DNA of 54,004 nt from Akkermansia muciniphila (GTDB lineage: Bacteria > Verrucomicrobiota > Verrucomicrobiia > Verrucomicrobiales > Akkermansiaceae). Positions within the stretch are counted from its first letter, which is position 1; each line of letters opens with the position of its first letter. The stretch covers positions 1 through 54,004 of the forward strand of contig NZ_FXYA01000003.1 in NCBI RefSeq assembly GCF_900184965.1, in the 5' to 3' direction. This document shows, piece by piece, positions 26,640 through 36,103 of the stretch. Under the pieces are notes generated by a model. The model did not search any database. It was not told the origin of the DNA and worked only from the letters and a program-made list of their open reading frames with translations. A program made the position numbers and the translations under genes.

Positions 26640-27218
26640 TTATTTGTTAATGGAAATCGTCTCATTGACCCACTTGACGAGCGCGGCCCTCGTCGTCCGT
26701 ATTCCCTCCCCGGCAAAAGCGCCTCCCTTGAGAACGGAGGACTTGGGACACAGCTTCCGAACCTCGTCCGCACAGCGCGCCATGCCGCCGCCCCCATGCG
26801 TCACAAATGGAATCACCGTCTTCCCGGAAAGGTCGTAACTTGCCAGGAAAGACGCGACCGGCGGCGCAATGGTGCTCCACCAGTTGGGGCTGCCGATGAA
26901 AATCACATCGTACTTGCCCATATCCTCCACCTTAGCGGCCAGTCCCGGCCGCACCCCTTCCTGAATCTCCTTCCTGGCCTGCACGGTGCATTCCCGATAT
27001 TCGGAGGGATAGGGTTTGACCGGCTTGATTTCAAACAGCGTTCCGCCCGTCGCCTTCTGAATTTGCGCAGCGGCGTACTTCGTATTGCCTCCCCATGAAT
27101 AATAGGCAATGAGAACCCTGGCAGGCTCCGCGGAAACCTTGGGTTGTTCCTGCCCCGAACATCCGGCTCCTGTCATCAGGGCCGCGGCCAGAGCGCATAT
27201 CGTTGATATTGTTTTCAT
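26640..27218 (-). CDS. Flavodoxin lipoprotein
   Basis: A 192-residue flavodoxin with an N-terminal lipoprotein signal (LMTGAGC lipobox, Cys20). The FMN phosphate loop is AYYSWGGNTKYAA, and the second FMN loop is GSPNWWSTIAPPV. A membrane-anchored flavodoxin outside the cytoplasm, followed by ABM and CMD-cupin proteins, points to extracytoplasmic quinone or redox chemistry. It is the first gene of a three-gene leftward operon with a MerR-type dyad about 100 bases upstream (27321-27336). Start 27218 is the only one that retains the signal. Confidence 0.85.
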   Translation of the reverse strand: MKTISTICALAAALMTGAGCSGQEQPKVSAEPARVLIAYYSWGGNTKYAAAQIQKATGGTLFEIKPVKPYPSEYRECTVQARKEIQEGVRPGLAAKVEDMGKYDVIFIGSPNWWSTIAPPVASFLASYDLSGKTVIPFVTHGGGGMARCADEVRKLCPKSSVLKGGAFAGEGIRTTRAALVKWVNETISINK

Positions 27219-27320
27219 ATATTTTTATCCGGTTAAAAGGAGCGGCAGAAGGCGGCCGGGAAAAACGTTTTCATCCGGCATTCCTTTGCGCGAACCTTGT
27301 TCCTCATTTCTGTCTAAATA

Positions 27321-27340
27321 TTAGAGTAACTATAAGTCAA
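27321..27340 (-). promoter_or_regulatory. MerR-type promoter/operator of the flavodoxin operon
   Basis: TTAGAGT-A-ACTATAA (27321-27335) is a 7-1-7 dyad with one mismatch. On the minus strand a TTGACT -35 (27335-27340) overlaps its edge, as in MerR-activated promoters where the dyad fills an overlong spacer. The -10 is poor (TAGACA-like), which fits a promoter that needs activation. Confidence 0.6.
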
Positions 27341-27406
27341 TATGTTTTTTCAACTATTCCGGAAGCCATACCCAAACCAATTCCTAAAATTCTTCTAATC
27401 AATATA

Positions 27407-28543
27407 TTATTCTTTCCGAAGCCGAATCAGGACAATTTCCGACGGAACGCCGATGCGGATGGGAAAGCCGTTCCAAATCCCTGACCCGTTGGAAACATAC
27501 AGCTTCATATGACCAACCGTGTACAGCCCGGAGACGAACCCCTCGTTAAAACGCGCCACCAGCCGGTCCATGCCGGTAATCATGCCTCCGTGCGTATGGC
27601 CGGACACTTGAAGATCCACGCCGTGCTCCGCCGCTTCCCGGGCCAGCCGCGGCTGGTGGGAAACAAGAATGCGTACTCCCTTTTCCGGGGCGCCCTGCAA
27701 CGCCTTGCTTATATCCGGCTCCTCCTTCCCCATAAGGCCGGCTACAGGATCCGTCACGCCGGCCAATACCACGGCCTCCCCTCCCGCCAGCGCGTGTTCG
27801 TTAAGAAGCATGCGAATTCCAAGGGCAGGCAGGAACTCCATCCACTCCTCATAACCGGAGTAATACTCATGATTGCCCGGCACGCCGAACACCCCGTATC
27901 TGGCCTTCAAATCCGCAAGAGGCCTCAAATCGCCGCCATGCTCGGATACAGTCCCGTCCACGAAATCTCCGGCAATCACGACGATGTCCGGATTCAGGAC
28001 GTTCGTGCGCTCCACAATCTTCCGAATGCGGTCCTCCCTTGTAATGCCGTCCGCATGAAGATCCGCCAGCACGGCGACCGTCAATCCGTCCGCCTCCTCC
28101 GGGAGGCGGTTCACGGCAATCGTTTCCTCCTTCACCTGGGGCACTCTGGTGCCTCCGAGCATGCCCACAGTTGCCAGCACGGCGGAAAGAACCAGCAAAA
28201 CAACATTCACCCGGTTGCCAATGACGCGGAACCTCTCCGTCCTGTTCCTCCGCAGGCAGAACAAAACCAGCAGATACAGCGCCCGCGCCACATCCGCCGC
28301 CAGCAGCAGGAAAAAGAACAGGAAAAGAACGGAGAACAGCCACGCGGCCGCCAGCAGAACGTCTTCCGGCAAAACCGGGGAGAAAAACATGGGGCCTCCA
28401 AACAAATGCAGCAAGTGGAATTTGAATGCCGCCACCGCCAGCAGGGCGGCAAGCAGAAGCTTCCAGCCCCATTTCAGCTTCAGAGGCAAAATAGCGCGGC
28501 AGAAAACGTAAACCGCCAGCAATGCTCCGAAAATCAGTATCAT
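27407..28543 (-). CDS. Membrane-anchored metallophosphoesterase
   Basis: About 378 residues. Four hydrophobic segments occupy roughly residues 1-145; the calcineurin-like phosphoesterase domain follows with VLADLHADG (D-x-H), IAGDFVDG (GD), GVPGNHEYY (GNHE), LVSHQP and VSGHTHGGM, all metal ligands intact. YkuE/YaeI-type relatives hydrolyse phosphodiesters, including lipid-linked ones; the substrate here is unknown. ATG 28543 begins the first membrane span. It is the last gene of the long leftward operon, and the operator of the next operon begins about 65 bases after its stop. Confidence 0.85.
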   Translation of the reverse strand: MILIFGALLAVYVFCRAILPLKLKWGWKLLLAALLAVAAFKFHLLHLFGGPMFFSPVLPEDVLLAAAWLFSVLFLFFFLLLAADVARALYLLVLFCLRRNRTERFRVIGNRVNVVLLVLSAVLATVGMLGGTRVPQVKEETIAVNRLPEEADGLTVAVLADLHADGITREDRIRKIVERTNVLNPDIVVIAGDFVDGTVSEHGGDLRPLADLKARYGVFGVPGNHEYYSGYEEWMEFLPALGIRMLLNEHALAGGEAVVLAGVTDPVAGLMGKEEPDISKALQGAPEKGVRILVSHQPRLAREAAEHGVDLQVSGHTHGGMITGMDRLVARFNEGFVSGLYTVGHMKLYVSNGSGIWNGFPIRIGVPSEIVLIRLRKE

Positions 28544-28632
28544 ATGTCTCTTTCTTAAAAACAGCTTAATATCTTCCCCTCGCCGCAAACAACTCTATGG
28601 CATTTGAACGGAAGGGAAACGCATCGGCAAAA

Positions 28633-29766
<1,134 letters not shown>

Positions 29767-29793
29767 TTACCCAAATTCAGTCGCAGAACCGCC

Positions 29794-30873
29794 TTATTTC
29801 AGATACTTCAAAAAGAACTGTTCGATTTTGTCGAAAGGAATAACGCCGGCTTGATTGTCATAAAGATCCACATGGCTCGCGCCGGGAATGATCATCAGCT
29901 CCTTGTTATCCCCCTTCAACTTCTTGAAGGCGTCCTCGCTGAAATAACGTGAATGGGCTTTTTCTCCGTGAATCATGAGCACGGCGCTGCGGATTTCACC
30001 GCTGTACGCCAGAATGGGCATATTGATGAAAGAAAGCGCCGAGGTAACGTTCCATCCGCCATTTGAATTGAGCGAACGCTTGTGATAGCCGCGGGGCGTC
30101 TTATAATAATCGTAATAATCCTTCATAAATCCGGGCGCATCCGTGGGCAGAGGATCAGGTACGCCCCCCGCGAGAGCATAAGAACCGTTCTTCGCATCAT
30201 CCGTGCGCTGGGCATTCAGTTGTTTGCGAAGCTCATAACGGGCGTCGGCGTCCATCGCGTCGAAATAGCCGTTCGCGTTCACGCGGCTCATATCGTACAT
30301 CGTGGACGTTACCGCAGCCTTAATGCGGGTGTCGATAGCCGCCGCATTGACCGCCATGCCGCCCCAGCCGCAAATGCCAATGATTCCGATACGTTCCGAA
30401 TCCACGTCATCACGGGTGGAGAGGTAATCGACGGCGGCGCAAAAATCCTCCGTATTGATATCCGGGGAAGCGACATAGCGGGGAAATCCGCCGCTTTCTC
30501 CCGTATACGAGGGATCAAACGCGATCGTCAGAAAACCGCGTTCGGCCATCGTCTGGGCATAAAGGCCCGCAGATTGTTCCTTCACGGCGCCGAAAGGACC
30601 GGAAACGGCAATAGCCGGCAATTTCCCGTTGACATTCAGGGGTATATACAAATCCGCAACCAGCGTAATGCCATAGCGGTTGCGGAAACTTACCTTGCGG
30701 TGGGTTACCTTGTCGCTTTTAGGAAACACTTTATCCCATTCCTGCGTTACATTCAGTTTTTCGGTCATGATTTTGTTAGTGTCGGTATGATGATGTTCAG
30801 CGGATAAGCTCCCTGCGCAGCAAAGGCTTGCGGAGAAAGCCAGACAAATCCTTGTCAATGAAATAACGGTCAT
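29794..30873 (-). CDS. Secreted alpha/beta hydrolase with a Cys in the nucleophile position
   Basis: A 359-residue protein: a signal peptide (first 25), the hydrolase core with oxyanion region AVSGPFGAVKEQ, an elbow GICGWGGMAV in which C168 takes the usual serine position, and a catalytic histidine in PGASHVDLYD. Cys nucleophiles are known from dienelactone hydrolases and the YcjY-like group. An inserted helical cap covers about 200-285. The substrate is unknown; the operon context (aldo/keto reductases, MalY, flavodoxin genes nearby) suggests detoxification. It starts 24 bases after the upstream AKR stop. Confidence 0.82.
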   Translation of the reverse strand: MTVISLTRICLAFSASLCCAGSLSAEHHHTDTNKIMTEKLNVTQEWDKVFPKSDKVTHRKVSFRNRYGITLVADLYIPLNVNGKLPAIAVSGPFGAVKEQSAGLYAQTMAERGFLTIAFDPSYTGESGGFPRYVASPDINTEDFCAAVDYLSTRDDVDSERIGIIGICGWGGMAVNAAAIDTRIKAAVTSTMYDMSRVNANGYFDAMDADARYELRKQLNAQRTDDAKNGSYALAGGVPDPLPTDAPGFMKDYYDYYKTPRGYHKRSLNSNGGWNVTSALSFINMPILAYSGEIRSAVLMIHGEKAHSRYFSEDAFKKLKGDNKELMIIPGASHVDLYDNQAGVIPFDKIEQFFLKYLK

Positions 30874-30897
30874 ATGTCCAATATCTAATGTGAATGA

Positions 30898-31743
30898 TTA
30901 CTTCCCGTAATTGATCAGGTACAAAACCGATTCCGGATCCTGGTGGCACAGGAAAAGGCTCTCTCCCCGGTCAAGCCTGGCGATAGCCTCCATATCCTCC
31001 TGGGAAAGAGTAAAATCAAAGACGTCGAAATTCTCCTTCATCCTTTCCCGGCGGGTCGTCTTCGGAATGGCGATAATTCCATGCTGAATCAGGAACCTCA
31101 GGGCTGTTTGCGCCGGGGTTTTGCCGTACTTCTCGCCGATGCTCTTCAATACCGGATTCGTGAAAAATCCATTGCGGCCTTCCGCAAAAGGTCCCCAGGA
31201 TTCTATTCTGGTACCGTACTTTTCCATCACTTCACGGGCCTTTTTCTGCTGGTTGAACACATGCGTTTCCACCTGGTTGACGGCGGGCCTGATCTCGCAG
31301 AACTCCGCCAGATCCACAAAGCGGTCCGGATAAAAATTGCTCACGCCGATGGCACGGACCTTTCCGGCCCGGTTCGCTTCTTCCATGGCCCGGTAAGTGC
31401 CGTAGTAATCGTTGAAAGGCTGGTGGATGAGCAGCAGATCCAGATAATCCGTACGCAACTTGCGCAGGGATTCGTCGATGGACGCCTTCGCCTTCTCATA
31501 CCCGCCGTTAGAAATCCACACCTTCGTGGTGAGGAACAACTCTTCCCGAGGAACCCCGCTTTTCTCCGCCGCGCGGCCTACGGCTTCCTCATTGCCGTAA
31601 ATCTGCGCGGTATCAATAGAACGGTAGCCGACCTCAATCGCATCCAGCACGCAGCGTTCGCACTCCTTAGCGTCGGGAATCTGAAAAACGCCAAACCCCA
31701 GGACAGGCATCGTAACGCCATTGTTCAAAATGATTTTTTCCAT
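30898..31743 (-). CDS. Cytoplasmic aldo/keto reductase (AKR5/YvgN-like)
   Basis: A 281-residue soluble AKR with no export signal. Catalytic tetrad: D and Y in [10 protein letters not shown] in TTKVWI, H in [17 protein letters not shown]-binding signature [14 protein letters not shown]. YvgN/YtbE and related enzymes reduce methylglyoxal and other 2-oxoaldehydes, which fits control by an AdhR/NmlR-like MerR. It sits between DUF362 and the hydrolase with 46- and 24-base gaps, so it belongs to the same transcript. Its counterpart at 28633 is exported, so the operon treats both sides of the membrane. Confidence 0.9.
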   Translation of the reverse strand: MEKIILNNGVTMPVLGFGVFQIPDAKECERCVLDAIEVGYRSIDTAQIYGNEEAVGRAAEKSGVPREELFLTTKVWISNGGYEKAKASIDESLRKLRTDYLDLLLIHQPFNDYYGTYRAMEEANRAGKVRAIGVSNFYPDRFVDLAEFCEIRPAVNQVETHVFNQQKKAREVMEKYGTRIESWGPFAEGRNGFFTNPVLKSIGEKYGKTPAQTALRFLIQHGIIAIPKTTRRERMKENFDVFDFTLSQEDMEAIARLDRGESLFLCHQDPESVLYLINYGK

Positions 31744-31789
31744 AACAGTTTTTTCTATTGTTTTTTGATGCTAAAAAGGAAATTGCCAA

Positions 31790-32797
31790 TTAAACGGCCT
31801 GCAGCGGGTTCAGTTCTTTCAGTTCATACTTCCTGCTGCCCAGGCCTATTTTCTCGGCGTACTCCACCGTATGCCGCCCATGGCGGCTCTCAATACGCTC
31901 CACCAGAGGCCTGTTGTCATTCCCTTCAGACGGTTTGACGGCGTAAACGAGATCCAGGCAGGCCTGGTCAAGAGCAACCGGGTCAAGGGAAGCCAGAATA
32001 CCGATATCCTTCATTTCCGGCGCATGGGGGTGGGCATCGCAATCACAGTCAATGGACAGATTGTTCATCACATTGATGTATAGAATTCTGTCCCCGAAGT
32101 AATCCGCCACGGCCTGCGCGGAAGCCGCCATGGACTCCAGAAAATCATCCTGCCTGGCCAGATTGTTCCATACGGAGGAAACATCCCGCGTCTTTCCGGC
32201 GGAATGGATGTACGCCTTCCCGGCCGCTGAGGCAACCCCGATGGACTGGTTCTTGATCACGCCGCCGAAGCCGCCCATGGCATGCCCCTTGAAATGGGCC
32301 AGATTGACCATGAAATCATAATTCTTCAAATGATCCCCCACGATATCGTATTCCAGATGCTTCCTGTCCCTCACCGGGATAGTGAACTCTCCTTCCGCGT
32401 CCATGATATCCACCCGCGCAATATCGGAAAAACCGTGATCCTTCGCAGCCTGCAAATGGTCCTCCGTCCGTGAGCGTTTGCCTCCGTAAGCCGTATTGCA
32501 TTCCACGATAGTGCCGTTCACCCGTTGCACCAGGCCTTTGATTAAGGCCGGACTCAAAAAATGATGGCCGCCCGGTTCCCCGGTGCTGATCTTGACGGCT
32601 ACCTTTCCCGCGGCCGGACGCCCCAGAGCCTCGTAAATCCTCACGAGAGCCTCCGGAGAAATTTCCTTCGTCATCCAGACCCTGGAAGCTCCACCCTTCT
32701 CCGCAACCGCGCCCAGGGCATACTCCGGCAAAGCCAGGCCCGCCAGGGCTGCGGTGGAAGACTGGAGCCATGCTCTTCTCGTCATCTTATTTTCCAT
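31790..32797 (-). CDS. DUF362 protein with Tat-type signal
   Basis: About 335 residues. MTRRAWLQSSTAALAGLALP is a twin-arginine-like signal. The DUF362 body is recognised from VAVKISTGEPGGHHFLSP, CNTAYGGKR, FMVNLAHFKGHAMGGFGG and the closing SLDPVALDQACLDLV. No 4Fe-4S cysteine cluster is present, unlike ferredoxin-fused relatives; the lone CDCD sequence is not such a cluster. The reaction is unknown; relatives often accompany flavodoxins and AKRs in gut anaerobes. ATG 32797 is used because the longer frame would overlap the malY-like gene by 55 bases. Confidence 0.8.
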   Translation of the reverse strand: MENKMTRRAWLQSSTAALAGLALPEYALGAVAEKGGASRVWMTKEISPEALVRIYEALGRPAAGKVAVKISTGEPGGHHFLSPALIKGLVQRVNGTIVECNTAYGGKRSRTEDHLQAAKDHGFSDIARVDIMDAEGEFTIPVRDRKHLEYDIVGDHLKNYDFMVNLAHFKGHAMGGFGGVIKNQSIGVASAAGKAYIHSAGKTRDVSSVWNNLARQDDFLESMAASAQAVADYFGDRILYINVMNNLSIDCDCDAHPHAPEMKDIGILASLDPVALDQACLDLVYAVKPSEGNDNRPLVERIESRHGRHTVEYAEKIGLGSRKYELKELNPLQAV

Positions 32798-32835
32798 GCC
32801 AACTTGATTACTTGTTATTAAAACCGTTCTACCTG

Positions 32836-34041
32836 TTAAGAACCTGCAGGGGACGCCGGGCACGTTCGTGTTCCGAAAATGCGGCCGCACAGCGTGCGGA
32901 TGATTCTCTCCAGCCCCTCAAGCAGCAGCTTCCTGGGACAGGCGATGTTCAGGCGAATGAAGCGCCCCTCCGTTTCCCCATACATTTCCCCGCCGTTGAC
33001 AAGCACCCGTCCCTCATCTTCCAGCAGGCGGACGATCTCTGCGGAGGAAAGTCCCAGATCGGAACAATCTATCCAGACCAGATAGGTCCCCTCCAGCGGC
33101 GCCACACGGAGCTGCGGCAGGCGTTCGACCAGCATATCGCGGACTATCTCGTAATTCCCGTAAAGGTAGAGCTTCAGTTCCTCCAGCCATTCCTCCCCGC
33201 CGTTATAAGCCGCTTCCAGTGCATCCACGGCAAAGGAATTGACGTCACACACCTCATTGATGTTGATGGCCTTGTCAATCCTCTTCCGGACTTCTTCATC
33301 CGCCGCGACGATATTGGCTATCTGAATGCCCGCCAGATTAAACGCCTTGCTGGGGGAAATACAGGTGACGGAATGGCGCAGGGCGTCCTCTGAAAGGGAA
33401 GCGAACGGCGTATAGGGATGGCCCGGATACGTCAGTTCGCAATGAATCTCGTCAGCCACTACGAAAACGCCGTTTCTCCGGCAAATGGCAGCCATTTCCT
33501 CCAATTCTTCCCTTGTCCAGACGCGCCCGGCGGGATTATGGGGATTGCACAGGAGCATCAACTTGACGGCAGGATCGGACGCTTTACGTTCCAGCTCATC
33601 CGCATCCAGCTCATATCTGCCGTTCTCATATTTCAGAGGGCAGGTTTCCGCAACGCATCCGTTATTGCGGATGGAGGAAAAAAAGCAATTATACACAGGC
33701 GTCTGCACCAGCACCTTGTCTCCGGGAACCGTCAGGGCCCGTATGACGGCAGACAGCGCGGGAACCACCCCCGTGGTATAAATCATCCATTCCGGATTAA
33801 TCTTCCAGCCGTGGCGGCGTTCAAACCAGTTCACAACCGCCTCATAATAGGAATCAGGAACCCGCGTATAACCGAAAATGCCGTGTTCGGCCCTTTTCCG
33901 GATGGCTTCCGTCACCGCCGGAGCCGTACGGAAATCCATGTCTGCCACCCACATGGGCAGAATATCCTCCCGGGGCATGGAATCCCACTTGTAGGAATTC
34001 GTGCCCCGGCGCGGAACAACAGTGTCAAAATCGTACTTCAT
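32836..34041 (-). CDS. MalY/PatB-type PLP-dependent C-S lyase
   Basis: A 401-residue fold-type I PLP enzyme. MKYDFDTVVPRRGTNSYKWD is a typical MalY/PatB opening; the cofactor-binding lysine is K232 in SPSKAFNLAG, with NPHNPAGR and VVADEIHCEL preceding it. These enzymes cleave cystathionine or cysteine conjugates, releasing thiols and pyruvate, and may also recycle cysteine-electrophile adducts, in keeping with the operon. The start overlaps the stop of the DUF3737 reading frame by four bases (ATGA), so expression could depend on translation of that interrupted gene. The C-terminal 20 residues are unusual and Cys/Pro-containing. Confidence 0.9.
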   Translation of the reverse strand: MKYDFDTVVPRRGTNSYKWDSMPREDILPMWVADMDFRTAPAVTEAIRKRAEHGIFGYTRVPDSYYEAVVNWFERRHGWKINPEWMIYTTGVVPALSAVIRALTVPGDKVLVQTPVYNCFFSSIRNNGCVAETCPLKYENGRYELDADELERKASDPAVKLMLLCNPHNPAGRVWTREELEEMAAICRRNGVFVVADEIHCELTYPGHPYTPFASLSEDALRHSVTCISPSKAFNLAGIQIANIVAADEEVRKRIDKAININEVCDVNSFAVDALEAAYNGGEEWLEELKLYLYGNYEIVRDMLVERLPQLRVAPLEGTYLVWIDCSDLGLSSAEIVRLLEDEGRVLVNGGEMYGETEGRFIRLNIACPRKLLLEGLERIIRTLCGRIFGTRTCPASPAGS

Positions 34042-34910
34042 GCGGCTTCTCCGGATTGTTTTTTTCCCGTTTCAATGGAGCAATTGGCCGGAGCCTTGCA
34101 ATGCTCGTCCAGAATAATCTCCCCGTACTCTTCCGCGACGATGCGGCCGCTGCGCGGATTTTTGACGCTGTGCACACGCCCTTTGATTTCCGCATGCACG
34201 GAGGAATACTCAAAGCAGAGATCCGCATCCTCTCCGAGCGTGCAATTCTCCAAAACCAGGTTTTCCGCGTAGCACAACGCCTGCGTGCCGGAAATGCGGC
34301 AATTCACCAGACGAAGGTTCCTGGAATGCCAGCCCAGATACTCCCCATCCACTACGGAATCATACACCGTCACGTCCTCCGTATTCCAGAAAGCGTCCTT
34401 GGAATGGATTTCCGCATTCCGTATCACCACATTCCTGCAATATTGGAAAGAGTAATTTCCGTTCAGGCGGAAGCCGTTAACATCTATATTCTCCCCGTGC
34501 ATGAACAGGTAATCCCCATGCTCCGCCTGAACGCCGCGAAGTTTCGCATTCCGGCAGTGCCAGCAGCATTCCAGGGCATCCGTCAAAACGACGTTCTCCA
34601 GAACCATCCCGTCCATATCACGGAACATCTTGGGCGCTTCCACGCGCGTATTCTTCATATGCAGATTCCGGGAATACCAGATGGCGGCCCGGGCGCCTTC
34701 CCTGAACAGGCAATGTTCCACCAGCAGCCCGTCATTATGTCAGAAAGGATACTTCCCCCGGAACTCGCACCGTACGGCTTCAATGTCGGAGCATTCCTTC
34801 AGGGCGGATTCCCCCGGATAAATAATGACGTCTTCCAGCCTGAGATGGCGGGAAGCGAACAGGGGGCGTTCCCCTTCGTAGGAAGCATTTTTAATCATTC
34901 TCTTGGTCAT
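34038..34910 (-). pseudogene. DUF3737 gene split by one in-frame TGA
   Basis: Two segments in the same frame make a complete DUF3737 protein of about 290 residues: MTKRMIKNASYEGERPLFAS to RGKYPF, then after a TGA at 34737-34739, HNDGLLVEHCLF to the end. From my memory of the family the stop replaces the Trp of KYPFWHN, so one TGG to TGA change explains it. The rest is intact: SKDAFWNTEDVTVYDS, GEYLGWHSRNLRLVNC, ISGTQALCYAENLV, with beta-helix-like repeats. A product could restart at ATG 34721 and give a 227-residue fragment. It is the first gene of the long MerR-linked operon. Function of the family is unknown. Confidence 0.8.
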
Positions 34911-35044
34911 GGCGATGATTTGATAAAAAGTCTGTTGTTTTTCATGATATGCCGTTTCAAACGGCGCCGGCCGGATTCCGGAAAAAGAAGGGAAAAGACG
35001 ACGTCCGCGTACCATGCCTTCTTCTTTCTGCATTCAGGCTATTC

Positions 35045-35066
35045 CTTATAGTAACTATAATGCAAA
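35045..35066 (-). promoter_or_regulatory. MerR-type promoter/operator of the DUF3737-malY operon
   Basis: A perfect 7-1-7 dyad TTATAGT-A-ACTATAA (35046-35060). On the minus strand TTTGCA (35061-35066) abuts it as a -35, and a TAGCCT lies 19 bases beyond, the long spacer expected for MerR-activated promoters. The dyad matches those at 27321 and 24705. Confidence 0.65.
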
Positions 35067-35171
35067 AGATTTTTAGCACTTTCTGCTTCATCATTATTAA
35101 TATATTAACATTCAATATACATTGACTGTCATAAAACTATTTCTCAACAGACAAAACCGAAAAAAACCTCT

Positions 35172-35327
35172 TCATTTTTCACGTTCCCCGCAGAAAGAGC
35201 ATCTGTTACCCGGAAAAAATCCCGAAGAGGAAAGTTCCCCATTCCAGGCGGCATTTTCCGCCTCCAGCCTCCCGACCATTATCACAAGGCCCGGAATGAT
35301 GAACAATACGGCCTCAGGGCCCATCAT
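35172..35327 (-). CDS. Possible small membrane protein (51 residues)
   Basis: A short minus-strand frame starts with two ATGs at 35327. It encodes a hydrophobic stretch (AVLFIIPGLVIMVGRL), then a charged part and a terminal CSFCGEREK with a CxxC. The hydrophobic-then-zinc-ribbon-like pattern looks more like a gene than chance. There is no clear ribosome-binding site or known homologue. It lies in the otherwise empty 600-base gap between the operon promoter and the small membrane gene at 35676. Confidence 0.3.
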   Translation of the reverse strand: MMGPEAVLFIIPGLVIMVGRLEAENAAWNGELSSSGFFPGNRCSFCGEREK

Positions 35328-35555
35328 CCCCGCCTCAAATCCCGGCAAGACAGACCACCAGGGAACAGCCGGTCACGCTAGAATGAAACCGAACCGCTCC
35401 GGATAAACGGGAAGCGGCCACGCGGGGGAAAGGCGTTCCTGTTCCATTTCATACGGCTCCCTCCGGCCAAAAATCCGGAACCAGCATGAGAATGCAATAC
35501 TCCACGCCCCATACCCTTCCCCGGCTCTCCCATTAAAACTGTTCTGCTAATAAAA

Positions 35556-35578
35556 AACCGCCGGAACTCCGGCGGCTG
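35556..35578 (-). terminator. Intrinsic terminator
   Basis: On the minus strand a CCGCCGGA/TCCGGCGG stem with a tiny loop is followed by TTTTTT. It lies about 100 bases downstream of the small membrane gene at 35676-36002 and would end its transcript. Confidence 0.8.
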
Positions 35579-35675
35579 TTCCAGTCGGAGCCTTTCAATG
35601 TGTCCGCGGGCGTTTCACTCCCGAAAGCAACTCCACAGGGAAAACGCGCTCCGGCTCCCTTGAGCAAGGGCCGGC

Positions 35676-36002
35676 TTACGGTTTTATGGAACAGGAAGGC
35701 TTGGAAGCCTGCAAGGCGGAATTATCCATCTCAACAGCCAGCCAGAAAACGCCGACAGCCATCAGGCCGAAAACGCAGGCTCCGGCGACAGAAAGAATGT
35801 TCATTACCAGCTTTCGCCGCTCCGCATCTTCCCAGCATTGACGAACCAGCGCCCGCAGCGCGCCGCAGACGGAACCGGAACAAACGCCCCGCTTTTCTTC
35901 CCGGGAGGGCTGTTTTCTGGGATGCAGGTCGGACCTCATCATCACGGGATGCGGAAAAGGCTCCGGCTGCATTACGGAAAGGTCTAAAGGCATGTAGTTC
36001 AT
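35676..36002 (-). CDS. Small single-pass membrane protein divergent from the S24 repressor
   Basis: A 108-residue protein: a cytoplasmic-type basic N-terminal part (about 1-65, containing RKQPSREEKRG and ALRALVRQCWEDAERRK), one transmembrane helix (66-90, NILSVAGACVFGLMAVGVFWLA) and an 18-residue tail. No family is recognised. The start at 36002 lies 6 bases from a -10 (TAAAAC) whose spacer contains the same ACGAAAATCGT operator as the divergent repressor, so it should be repressed by that protein and released by RecA-induced cleavage if that model is right. Small membrane proteins beside lexA (YneA, DivS, ChiZ) inhibit division in Gram-positives; an analogous role here is inference. Confidence 0.65.
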   Translation of the reverse strand: MNYMPLDLSVMQPEPFPHPVMMRSDLHPRKQPSREEKRGVCSGSVCGALRALVRQCWEDAERRKLVMNILSVAGACVFGLMAVGVFWLAVEMDNSALQASKPSCSIKP

Positions 36003-36008
36003 AACGCC

Positions 36009-36036
36009 GTTTTAACGATTTTCGTTAATCAGTCAA
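36009..36036 (-). promoter_or_regulatory. Promoter and operator of the small membrane gene
   Basis: On the minus strand TTGACT (36031-36036), a 16-base spacer, then TAAAAC (36009-36014). The operator ACGAAAATCGT (36015-36025) fills the promoter-proximal part of the spacer. Six bases separate the -10 from the ATG, which predicts a leaderless transcript. Confidence 0.7.
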
Positions 36037-36069
36037 CATATTTTAACGAATTCAATTTAATTCTTTCTA

Positions 36070-36097
36070 TCGACAATTCACGAAAATCGTGTATCAT
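36070..36097 (+). promoter_or_regulatory. Promoter and operator of the S24 repressor
   Basis: TCGACA (36070-36075), a 16-base spacer, then TATCAT (36092-36097). The operator ACGAAAATCGT (36080-36090) is in the spacer in the same orientation relative to transcription as in the divergent promoter. The ATG at 36104 again follows the -10 by six bases, implying a leaderless transcript and autorepression. Confidence 0.7.
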
Positions 36098-36103
36098 CAA
36101 GCC

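Noticed and set aside
34737-34739. Selenocysteine at the DUF3737 TGA
   Set aside because: The stop replaces a Trp position, not Cys; no SECIS-like hairpin was seen directly after it and no selenocysteine genes are in the window. A nonsense change is simpler.
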